This document shows positions 15,198 to 22,267 of a DNA stretch of 64,000 nucleotides, in pieces. Below the pieces are notes generated by a model. The model saw only the letters and a program-made list of their open reading frames with translations, was not told the origin of the DNA and searched no databases. The stretch is taken from positions 1 to 64,000 of the forward strand of contig JACKBQ010000002.1 in NCBI GenBank assembly GCA_020634455.1, in the 5' to 3' direction. Within the stretch, counting starts at the first letter, position 1. Each line of letters starts with the position of its first letter. A program made the position numbers and the translations under genes. Origin of the DNA: Ardenticatenaceae bacterium (GTDB lineage: Bacteria > Chloroflexota > Anaerolineae > Promineifilales > Promineifilaceae).

Positions 15198-16703
15198 TCA
15201 CTCAACCCAGTCGAAGGTGCGGGTTACTGCCTTCTTCCACATGCGGAATAGGTCTGTACTGGCATTGCTATCTTTGTCTGGCTGCCACGTTTTGCCCATG
15301 CCCCAATTTTGGCGCATCTCGTCCGTGTTTTGCCAGAAGCCTACCGCCAAACCGGCCGCATACGCCGCGCCCAGCGCCGTCGTCTCCGCCACCTTGGGGC
15401 GAATCACCGGCACGCCCAGCACATCCGCCTGGAACTGCATCAGCAGCTCGTTGAACACCATGCCGCCATCCACCTTTAGCGCCGTCAATTCCACGCCAGA
15501 GTCCGCCCGCATCGCATCCAGCACCTCGCGCGTCTGGTAGGCGGTGGCTTCCAGCGTGGCGCGGGCAAAATGCCCTCGGTTGACATAACGTGTCAAGCCA
15601 GCAATGACGCCACGCGCATCATCCTTCCAGTACGGTGCGTACAGGCCAGAGAAGGCGGGCACAAAGTAGATGCCGCCGTTGTCCTTCACGGTTTGGGCCA
15701 GTTCTTCCACCTCGGCGGCGGAATCAATCATTTTGAGATTGTCGCGCAGCCACTGCACCAAGGCTCCGGCGATGGCAATGGAACCTTCGAGAGCGTAAAC
15801 GGCCGTTTCCTCGCCAAACTTGTAGCATAACGTGGTCAACAACCCATTCTCGGAAGGCACTGGCTTATTGCCCGTGTTCAAAATCATGAAGCAGCCGGTG
15901 CCGTAGGTGTTTTTGGCCTCGCCCGGACTAAAGCACGCTTGCCCCACCGTTGCCGCCTGCTGGTCGCCCAGGTCGCCCGCCACTGGAATGCGCCCGCCAA
16001 ACGGGCCATCGGCCAGGGTGTAACCATAAATTTCAGAGGAAGATTTGATGGCGGGCAGCATACTCAGCGGGATGCCCATTGCAGTGGCGATGTCCGGGTT
16101 CCAGCTCAGCGTATCCAGGTTCATGAGCATGGTGCGGCTGGCGTTAGTCACGTCGGTGACGTGTGCGCCGCCGTTCACGCCGCCCGTCAAATTCCAGATG
16201 AGCCAGGTGTCCATGTTGCCAAAAAGCGCGTCGCCCGCGTCGGCGGCAGCGCGAATTTCGGGGACGTTGTCCAGCAGCCATTTCACCTTCAGGCCAGAAA
16301 AGTAGGTGGCCAGCGGCAGCCCGGTCTGCGCCCGGAACCGATCTTGCCCACCCTCTTTGGCCATCTCGGCCACAACTTTGTCATTTCGTGTGTCCATCCA
16401 GACGACGGCGTTGTGGTACGGTTTGCCGGTGTGTTTGTTCCAGATTACGGCCGTTTCCCGTTGATTGGTAATGCCCACCGCCGCCAAATCGCTGGCCGTG
16501 AGGCACGCCTTCTGCATGGCTCCCTGCACCACAGCCTGCGTCCGCGCCCAAATTTCCAGCGGGTCGTGCTCCACCCAGCCCGGTTTCGGGTAAATTTGCT
16601 CATGCTCCATCTGGTGAATGGCTACCGATTCGCCGCTGTGGTTAAAGATCATGCAGCGGGTGCTGGTGGTGCCCTGGTCAATGGCGGCTACAAACTGAGA
16701 CAT
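15198..16703 (-). CDS. glpK: Glycerol kinase
   Basis: 501 residues, full length. It phosphorylates glycerol to sn-glycerol-3-phosphate using ATP. The FGGY-kinase fold shows AIDQGTTSTRCMIFN (phosphate 1), GITNQRETAVIWNKHTGKPYHNAVVWMDTR (the Asn-Gln-Arg-Glu and Asp-Thr-Arg glycerol-contact regions), GDLGDQQAATVGQACFSPGEAKNTYGTGCF (ATP site) and ALKVDGGMVFNELLMQFQADVLG near the C-terminus. GAGGAGGGA precedes the ATG. It lies leftward downstream of the MIP channel gene; together with glpD and an AGPS-like gene across the divergent promoter region it forms a glycerol/G3P locus. Confidence 0.96.
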   Translation of the reverse strand: MSQFVAAIDQGTTSTRCMIFNHSGESVAIHQMEHEQIYPKPGWVEHDPLEIWARTQAVVQGAMQKACLTASDLAAVGITNQRETAVIWNKHTGKPYHNAVVWMDTRNDKVVAEMAKEGGQDRFRAQTGLPLATYFSGLKVKWLLDNVPEIRAAADAGDALFGNMDTWLIWNLTGGVNGGAHVTDVTNASRTMLMNLDTLSWNPDIATAMGIPLSMLPAIKSSSEIYGYTLADGPFGGRIPVAGDLGDQQAATVGQACFSPGEAKNTYGTGCFMILNTGNKPVPSENGLLTTLCYKFGEETAVYALEGSIAIAGALVQWLRDNLKMIDSAAEVEELAQTVKDNGGIYFVPAFSGLYAPYWKDDARGVIAGLTRYVNRGHFARATLEATAYQTREVLDAMRADSGVELTALKVDGGMVFNELLMQFQADVLGVPVIRPKVAETTALGAAYAAGLAVGFWQNTDEMRQNWGMGKTWQPDKDSNASTDLFRMWKKAVTRTFDWVE

Positions 16704-16723
16704 CGTTCCCTCCTCTCAAGACA

Positions 16724-16779
16724 AACCTCGGGGAGGTTAAGCAAATAACAGAGGTCATTTTTGGAACCTCCCGGAGGTT
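16724..16779. repeat. AACCTC-GAGGTT repeat pair (copy 2 of family)
   Basis: AACCTCGGGGAGGTT (16724-16738) and AACCTCCCGGAGGTT (16765-16779). The latter is identical to 12376-12390. It lies between the MIP channel terminator and glpK. Confidence 0.75.
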
Positions 16780-16830
16780 GGTTTTCATTCACGGTGATCA
16801 ACAACAGTTGGTGTCGTCTACCGTGTAAAT

Positions 16831-16860
16831 AAAAAGCGGCCGAATTTTTTCGACCGCTTC
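16831..16860 (-). terminator. Rho-independent terminator of the MIP channel gene
   Basis: On the minus strand GAAGCGGTCG pairs with CGGCCGCTTT around a short A/T loop, then TTTTTATTT. It starts 30 bp after the stop codon, so glpK downstream would rely on read-through or its own promoter. Confidence 0.75.
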
Positions 16861-16889
16861 ATTTTACCTGAATTTTAGCAAGAGATGGG

Positions 16890-17534
16890 CTACTTGTTGG
16901 GTTTGAGCAGGCCTGTGTACAGCAGGGCGGCTGCGGCTGCGCCAACCAGCGGCCCGACGAAGTAAAGCCAAATATCGGCGAAATTGCCGGATGCGATGGC
17001 GGGGCCTAACGTGCGGGCCGGGTTCAGCGATGCGCCAGTCAGGGGGCCACCCATCAGGATGCTAAAGGCGAGGGTGAGGCCAATGGCTACGGGTGCTAGA
17101 TTGCCAGCTTTGCCAGAAACGGCCGTGTTAAAAATCGCGTTCACCAAAAAGAATGTTAGAATAATTTCCACCACGATGCCCTGCACCGGGGAGACGCCGC
17201 TGGCCAAAACCGTCGCGCCCAGGCCAGAATCGGCCCCGCCCAGCACAAAGCTGAGGACAAATGCCCCGACGATGCCGCCCAAGAACTGCACAACCCAGTA
17301 GCCAACGGCCGTTGCCACATCAATTTGTTTGCCTACCAACATGCCAAACGTCACCGCCGGGTTGATGTGCGTGCCCGAAATGTGCCCATACGCGTAAGCA
17401 AAACCCAGCACCACCAAACCATGCGCCAGCGCCACGCCAACCAGACCGCCCGCGCCAATCGCACCCGCGCCCGCGCCGATGAAAATTAAAGTAAACGTGC
17501 CAATAAATTCGGCCACCAAAGCCTTTGTGTTCAT
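16890..17534 (-). CDS. MIP-family channel (aquaporin/glycerol facilitator)
   Basis: 214 residues, six membrane helices. The two pore-lining NPA motifs are HINPAVTFGML and ASLNPARTLGPAI. The position after the second NPA-Arg is Thr-Leu rather than the Asp typical of glycerol facilitators, and the protein is short, so by signature it is closer to water-type aquaporins. By position next to glpK it may still carry glycerol. AGGAG lies upstream of the ATG. The promoter should lie in 17535-17766, which holds a paired palindromic operator. Confidence 0.9.
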   Translation of the reverse strand: MNTKALVAEFIGTFTLIFIGAGAGAIGAGGLVGVALAHGLVVLGFAYAYGHISGTHINPAVTFGMLVGKQIDVATAVGYWVVQFLGGIVGAFVLSFVLGGADSGLGATVLASGVSPVQGIVVEIILTFFLVNAIFNTAVSGKAGNLAPVAIGLTLAFSILMGGPLTGASLNPARTLGPAIASGNFADIWLYFVGPLVGAAAAALLYTGLLKPNK

Positions 17535-17677
17535 CTGTAAAATTTCTCCTGATTATCTGTTTGTGAAAGACATTTCCCACAGTATTAAACCCAAAAAAGC
17601 GCAAACGTTCCGATTTGCCACGCACTGGACAACCCACCAGCATCTGACCTATCATTTAGCAAACTGAACGCTTACCA

Positions 17678-17737
17678 AGATTGGGCCAATTTCTTTCAGG
17701 AATAAACAATCCGCATGTACAAAAATTGGTCCAATCT
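17678..17737. promoter_or_regulatory. Paired operator ATTGG-N-CCAAT between divergent glycerol genes
   Basis: ATTGGGCCAAT is centred at 17685 and ATTGGTCCAAT at 17730. With flanks the two 15-mers (17678-17692, 17723-17737) are reverse complements except for one base. Spacing is 45 bp centre to centre. AATTGG-N-CCAATT is the kind of site bound by FadR-subfamily GntR regulators. This suggests one regulator controlling the divergent glp arms, perhaps by looping. Confidence 0.6.
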
Positions 17738-17766
17738 ACAAGGCGACAACCCAAAGGATGGCAGCT

Positions 17767-19362
17767 ATGAAACGATGGAACGGTTGGGGAGATACGGCCG
17801 TACACCACCCCCTCCCCGAAAAAGCAGGCGAATTTCTGGTTGATTTGGTCGGCGAACCGGCACCGCCGCAGGATGCTACCCTGGCCGACGCCGTAGCCAC
17901 CGTACCCGCCAGCCGCCTGCCCGAGCATCCACTCATCCAAACTGACGCCGAAACGCGGCTCAAGCACGCGCGCGGCCAAAGCTTCCCCGATTGGGTGGAT
18001 TTGCGCAGCGGCCGTATTGCCACCTTCCCCGATGGCGTCGCCTTCCCCCAAACCGAAGCGGACGTGCTCACCCTGCTCCAGCTGGCCCGCAGCCACGACC
18101 TGAAGCTGATTCCCTACGGCGGCGGCACCTCCGTGGTGGGGCACATCAACCCGGAACCGGGCGACCGCCCCGTGCTCACCGTCAACTTGCAGCGGCTCAG
18201 CCGCCTGATGGCGCTGGACAGCACCAGCCAGCTCGCCACCTTCGGCGCAGGCATCGCCGGGCCAGAATTGGAAGCCCAACTGCGGGCCAAAGGATACACG
18301 CTGGGCCATTTTCCGCAGTCGTTTGAATACTCCACGCTGGGCGGCTGGGTAGCCACCCGCTCCAGCGGCCAGCAGTCACGAGGGTACGGCCGTATCGAGG
18401 ACCTGTTCGCGGGTGGCAAATTAATGGCCCCGGCAGGCGATCTCATCCTGCCGCCGCTGCCCGCCTCCGCTGCCGGGCCAGACGTGCGCCAGCTCGTCCT
18501 CGGCTCCGAGGGACGCCTGGGCATCATCACCGAAGCCACCGTGCGCATTTCGCCATTGCCGGAGCGGGAGTCGTTTAACGCGATTTTCTTTCCTACTTTT
18601 GAGGCGGGCAAAACGGCCGTACGCCAAATGCTCCAGGCCAATCTCCCCCTCTCCATGCTGCGCCTCAGCACCGGCATCGAGACCGAAACGACGCTCAAGC
18701 TGGCCGGGCACGAGCTGCTCATCGGCACGCTGGAGCGGCTGCTGAGCCTGCGCGGCGTGGACGAGAACAAATCCATGCTGCTGATTGGCTTCAGCGGCAA
18801 CCGGCACATTGTCAACACTGCCCGCAGCGAGGCGGTAGACCTTGCCAAAGAGCAGGGCGGCATTCACGTGGGGCAGCAGTTTGGCACCCAGTGGCAAAAG
18901 GGGCGGTTCCGCACGCCGTACCTGCGGAATGTGCTGTGGGAGATGGGCTACGGGGTGGATACGTTGGAAACGGCCGTAACCTGGAACCAGGTAGACGCCA
19001 CCCTCGCCGACATCGAAAGCAGCCTCAAAAACGCGATGGCTCAGTTCGACGAACAGCTGCACGTCTTCACCCACCTGTCGCACATGTACGCCACCGGATG
19101 CAGCATCTACACCACCTACCTCTTCCGGCTCTCACCAGACCCTGAGGTGAATTTGGCACGCTGGACCGCAATGAAAACGGCCGCCAGCCAGGCCATCGTC
19201 CGGCACGGCGGCACCATCAGCCACCAGCACGGCGTCGGCCGCGATCATCGGCCCTACCTCGCCGCCGAAAAAGGCAGCCTGGGCATCGCCACGCTGGAAA
19301 CGGTGGCCCGGCAGTTTGATCCTGCGGGGGTGATGAATCCGGGGGTTTTGGTGACAAGGTGA
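17767..19362 (+). CDS. FAD-linked oxidase, alkylglycerone-phosphate-synthase-like
   Basis: 531 residues from the ATG at 17767, which has AAGGA 8 bases upstream; the in-frame ATG at 17758 lacks a site. The PCMH-type FAD-binding domain (about 95-280) includes LKLIPYGGGTSVVGHI and GYTLGHFPQSFEYSTLGGWVATRSSGQQS, typical of AGPS. The C-terminal domain ends with the His-rich active-site signature SHQHGVGRDHRPYLAAEKG and MNPGVLV. AGPS exchanges an acyl for an alkyl group on dihydroxyacetone phosphate; the bacterial homologues often lie next to glpD/glpK, as here, but their true substrate is less certain. Its stop codon is embedded in a tandem repeat. Confidence 0.85.
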   Translation: MKRWNGWGDTAVHHPLPEKAGEFLVDLVGEPAPPQDATLADAVATVPASRLPEHPLIQTDAETRLKHARGQSFPDWVDLRSGRIATFPDGVAFPQTEADVLTLLQLARSHDLKLIPYGGGTSVVGHINPEPGDRPVLTVNLQRLSRLMALDSTSQLATFGAGIAGPELEAQLRAKGYTLGHFPQSFEYSTLGGWVATRSSGQQSRGYGRIEDLFAGGKLMAPAGDLILPPLPASAAGPDVRQLVLGSEGRLGIITEATVRISPLPERESFNAIFFPTFEAGKTAVRQMLQANLPLSMLRLSTGIETETTLKLAGHELLIGTLERLLSLRGVDENKSMLLIGFSGNRHIVNTARSEAVDLAKEQGGIHVGQQFGTQWQKGRFRTPYLRNVLWEMGYGVDTLETAVTWNQVDATLADIESSLKNAMAQFDEQLHVFTHLSHMYATGCSIYTTYLFRLSPDPEVNLARWTAMKTAASQAIVRHGGTISHQHGVGRDHRPYLAAEKGSLGIATLETVARQFDPAGVMNPGVLVTR

Positions 19363-19463
19363 ACGGGTGAGCGGGTGAAGGGGTGAAAGGGTGAATCTTT
19401 CAATTATCCACTTGCACACTTGCAAACTTGCACACTTTTTCGCAGTAAGAAACTGCGGCTACG
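19345..19463 (+). repeat. Two-block tandem repeat (GGTGAAnG / ACTTGCAC) plus CGTAGCCGC hairpin unit
   Basis: Block B (19350-19396) is a run of 8-base GGTGAACG/GGTGAAGG-like units starting in the last codons of the preceding gene and supplying its stop codon. Block A (19408-19436) has three ACTTGCAC/ACTTGCAA units. Directly after it CGCAGTAAGAAACTGCGGCTACG (19441-19463) is a separate hairpin also seen inverted at 34041-34063. The A/B pair recurs in reverse complement at 28011-28103. Confidence 0.75.
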
Positions 19464-19475
19464 GGATTAACTTTT

Positions 19476-21212
19476 ATGTGGAACAAAAATTGGCGTGAGG
19501 AAATCTGGAAGAATTTGGACCAGCCGTGGGACATCGTGGTAGTCGGCGGGGGCATTACCGGCGCAGGGATTTTGCGCGAGGCGACGCGGTTGGGGCTAAA
19601 AACCTTGCTCGTCGAGCAGCGGGACTTTGCTTTTGGCACCTCCAGCCGCAGCTCCAAGCTGGTACACGGCGGGCTGCGCTACCTGAAGCAGGGCAAAATC
19701 GGGCTGACGCAGGCCAGCGTGCAGGAGCGGCAGCGGCTGCAAGAGTCCGCGCCGGGGCTGGTGGACCCGCTGGGCTTTTTGCTGGCCAACGAAAAAGGCA
19801 GCGGCCAACTGCGCGAAAAATGGCTCGTCCGCGCTGGGCTATCGTTTTACGATTTGGTGGCGCTGCAATGGAGCCATCGCTACTACAGCCCGCAAGAGGT
19901 GTGGATGCTGGCCCCGCGCCTGAACGTGCAGGATTTGGCGGGCGCGTTCCACTATTTTGACGCCCAAACGGACGATGCGCGGCTGGTGCTGCGGGTGATT
20001 CGGGAAGCGGTGGATGCGGGCGGTACGGCCGTAAATTACACAGCCGCCGCCGATCTCATCCGGGAAGACGGACAGGTGGTGGGGGTCGTCCTGCAAGATC
20101 GGGAAACCAGCCGCAAAAAGCGCGTTCGCGCCAAAATCGTGATCAACGCCACCGGCGCTTGGGCCGATGATTTGCGGGTAAAAGTGGATCAGGAACCGAG
20201 ATTACGGCCGTTGCGCGGCAGCCATCTCATCTTCCCCCAGTGGCGCTTTCCCATCGCCCAGGCCGTCTCGTTTAACCATCCGCTGGACGGCCGTTTTGTC
20301 TTCATTTTCCCCTGGGATGGCGTGACGCTGGTGGGCACCACCGACGTGGATCACGGCGATGAGCTGAGCCACGAGCCGCACATCACCCCCGGCGAAGTGG
20401 CTTATTTGATGGCCGCCGTGGAATCCCGCTACCCGTCGCTGGCGCTGACGCTGGACGATGTGATGGCGACGTTCGCCGGGGTGCGCCCGGTCATCAACAC
20501 GGGCAAGGTTGACCCGTCGGCCGAATCGCGCGACCACGTGGTGTGGACGGAAAACGGGCTGCTCACCGTCACTGGCGGCAAGCTCACCACCTTCCGCCTC
20601 ATCGCCCTGGACGCGCTAAAGGCGGCGCGGGAACTGCTGCCCGACATGCCCAAAATTGACGAGGATGCCCCGGCGCTGGACGAGGTGACGGAAGATTTGC
20701 AGGTCAAGCTGCCAGAAGCGACGCGACGGCGGCTCATTGGCCGCTATGGGCGCGAGGCGGCTGATTTGGTACAGGCGGCACAGCCGGGTGAGCTGGTAAA
20801 CATTCCCAACAGCAACGTGCTGTGGGCAGAACTGCGCTGGGCGGCGCGCAGCGAGGGTGTGGTGCATCTGGATGATTTGCTGCTGCGGCGGGTGCGGCTG
20901 GGGCTGCTGCTGCCGCAAGGCGGGGCGCAGTTTGAGGGGCGCATTCAGCAAATTTGCCAGGCAGAGTTGGGGTGGGAAAACGGCCGTTGGGCCGAAGAAT
21001 GGTCTGCCTACCAAAAGCGGTGGCAGGAAAAGTATAGTCTACCCGCCAAGGAAAGTGTCCCTGATTGGCACTCCATGCTGCTAAAGCCGGAAAGTAATCC
21101 AGTGGTGGTGGAAAATGATAGCGGTAGAGGAAGAACGGCCGTTGCGGGCGGGCTGCTGGGGACGGCACTGGCTTTGCTGTTGGTTTACCTGGGGTTGCGT
21201 CAAAGGCGTTAG
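19476..21212 (+). CDS. glpD: Glycerol-3-phosphate dehydrogenase (FAD-dependent)
   Basis: 578 residues. It oxidises sn-glycerol-3-phosphate to dihydroxyacetone phosphate and passes electrons to the quinone pool. The Rossmann dinucleotide motif is VVVGGGITGAGILREATRLG (about 17-36), followed by SSRSSKLVHGGLRYLKQGKIGL, TVTGGKLTTFRLIALDALKAA and a C-terminal helical cap. The last 25 residues (GRTAVAGGLLGTALALLLVYLGLRQ) form a hydrophobic helix ending in RQRR, unusual for GlpD, which is normally a monotopic peripheral protein. This looks like an added membrane anchor. The ribosome site is weak. A strong terminator follows. Confidence 0.94.
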   Translation: MWNKNWREEIWKNLDQPWDIVVVGGGITGAGILREATRLGLKTLLVEQRDFAFGTSSRSSKLVHGGLRYLKQGKIGLTQASVQERQRLQESAPGLVDPLGFLLANEKGSGQLREKWLVRAGLSFYDLVALQWSHRYYSPQEVWMLAPRLNVQDLAGAFHYFDAQTDDARLVLRVIREAVDAGGTAVNYTAAADLIREDGQVVGVVLQDRETSRKKRVRAKIVINATGAWADDLRVKVDQEPRLRPLRGSHLIFPQWRFPIAQAVSFNHPLDGRFVFIFPWDGVTLVGTTDVDHGDELSHEPHITPGEVAYLMAAVESRYPSLALTLDDVMATFAGVRPVINTGKVDPSAESRDHVVWTENGLLTVTGGKLTTFRLIALDALKAARELLPDMPKIDEDAPALDEVTEDLQVKLPEATRRRLIGRYGREAADLVQAAQPGELVNIPNSNVLWAELRWAARSEGVVHLDDLLLRRVRLGLLLPQGGAQFEGRIQQICQAELGWENGRWAEEWSAYQKRWQEKYSLPAKESVPDWHSMLLKPESNPVVVENDSGRGRTAVAGGLLGTALALLLVYLGLRQRR

Positions 21213-21221
21213 AAATGGCAA

Positions 21222-21258
21222 CCGCCAGATGGGTCACGCCCTGTGACCCATCTGGCGG
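21222..21258. terminator. Long perfect hairpin between convergent genes
   Basis: CCGCCAGATGGGTCAC pairs perfectly with GTGACCCATCTGGCGG around a 5-base loop. It lies 9 bp after the glpD stop and just past the 3' end of the small gene at 21286, so it probably serves both strands. Confidence 0.75.
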
Positions 21259-21285
21259 CAAAAGGCTCCATCCCAAAGGTTGGGC

Positions 21286-21462
21286 TTAACGGTTCATCAT
21301 TTGTGCACACAGTGGCGAGGATTGGTTGCCGTTGGCTTCTGCGCTATCATATCCTTCGGTCCAATTTTCAGATTGGCTCAAGCGTGAAGAGAGCATGGCC
21401 GCAAAGAGTACAAATGTGGAAGCAATCAAGCTCAGTACAGAAAACAGGAGGAGTGCCATCAT
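21286..21462 (-). CDS. Small single-pass membrane protein, 58 residues
   Basis: Found by reading the minus strand of the glpD-fmdE gap. Tandem ATGs at 21462/21459 open a frame starting MMALLLFSVLSLIASTFVLF, a clear membrane helix (about 3-24). A polar tail follows (SSRLSQSENWTEGYDSAEAN ... AQMMNR) and a TAA stop at 21286. A weak TGGGA site lies about 9 bases upstream. The abrupt hydrophobic-to-polar pattern and third-position behaviour look coding. No family recognised. One ACGGCCGT copy (21492) lies just upstream. Confidence 0.5.
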   Translation of the reverse strand: MMALLLFSVLSLIASTFVLFAAMLSSRLSQSENWTEGYDSAEANGNQSSPLCAQMMNR

Positions 21463-21592
21463 TTTTTCGTTCCCAGGTTTATGCCGAATTTACGGCCGTT
21501 CTTACAACAATGCTCACACTTTAACCGATGGCTATTTTTAATGCGACGACATACGTGCAGATGCTTACGCACTTGAGTGCGTCAGAATTACG

Positions 21593-22267
21593 ATGAACCC
21601 ATCCTTTTCCCAAAAACCGACAGAAGAAAGTGAACGGGAACGGCCGTTGCATCCGCTGCTACCCCAACTTTTTGCCAAATCGGCCGAGCGGCACCACCAT
21701 TTATGCCCCCGGCAGGTGCTTGGCGTGCGCCTGGGGCTGCGCGGCCTCAACGCGCTGGGGCTGCTGGCAACGGATGCAACCACGCCGTTCTGTAACCATG
21801 ACAAGCGCCTGCTCGTCATCGTGGAGACAGACGGTTGTGGCGCGGATGGCATTGCCGTAGCCACCGATTCATTCGTTGGGCGGCGCACATTGCGCGTGGA
21901 AGATTACGGCAAGGTGGCCGCCACGTTAATTGATACCCACACGGGGCAGGCGGTGCGTGTAGCGCCAACGGCCGTTTCGCGCACGCTGGCCCAACAGTAT
22001 GCGCCCAACCAACCCAGCCGCTGGAATGAATACCTCGTTGGCTACCAGCGCATCCCCGACGCCGATCTGGTTTCCGTTGAGCCGGTTGTGCTGCATCGTT
22101 CGCTGGCCGAAATTTTAAGTGAGCCAGGTCGCCGGGCCATCTGCGAGCAGTGCCAGGAAGAAGTGATGAATGAGCGGGAAGTGGTGAATGGGAACGGCCG
22201 TATCCTCTGCCAAGCCTGCGCGGGCCACAGCTATTATCGTGTGACCACAGGTAGGCGAACAACGTGA
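21593..22267 (+). CDS. FmdE-family protein with C-terminal zinc finger
   Basis: 224 residues. The FmdE domain (about 20-160) contains RHHHLCPRQVLGVRLGLRGL, VETDGCGADGIAVATDSFVGRRTLRVEDYGK and ATLIDTHTGQAVRVAP, with the conserved His-Cys and Cys ligands of this family. C-terminal CEQCQEEV and ILCQACAGHSYYR form a treble-clef/TraR-like zinc site (about 183-215). FmdE was named from the formylmethanofuran dehydrogenase complex, but stand-alone homologues with a zinc finger occur widely in anaerobes and may handle metal or molybdopterin; the actual role here is unknown. Its 3' end overlaps the convergent gene by 34 bp. Confidence 0.8.
   Translation: MNPSFSQKPTEESERERPLHPLLPQLFAKSAERHHHLCPRQVLGVRLGLRGLNALGLLATDATTPFCNHDKRLLVIVETDGCGADGIAVATDSFVGRRTLRVEDYGKVAATLIDTHTGQAVRVAPTAVSRTLAQQYAPNQPSRWNEYLVGYQRIPDADLVSVEPVVLHRSLAEILSEPGRRAICEQCQEEVMNEREVVNGNGRILCQACAGHSYYRVTTGRRTT

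Noticed and set aside
17635..17663. Second operator next to the MIP channel start
   Set aside because: The sequence does not contain ATTGG-N-CCAAT; only the two sites at 17678-17737 do.
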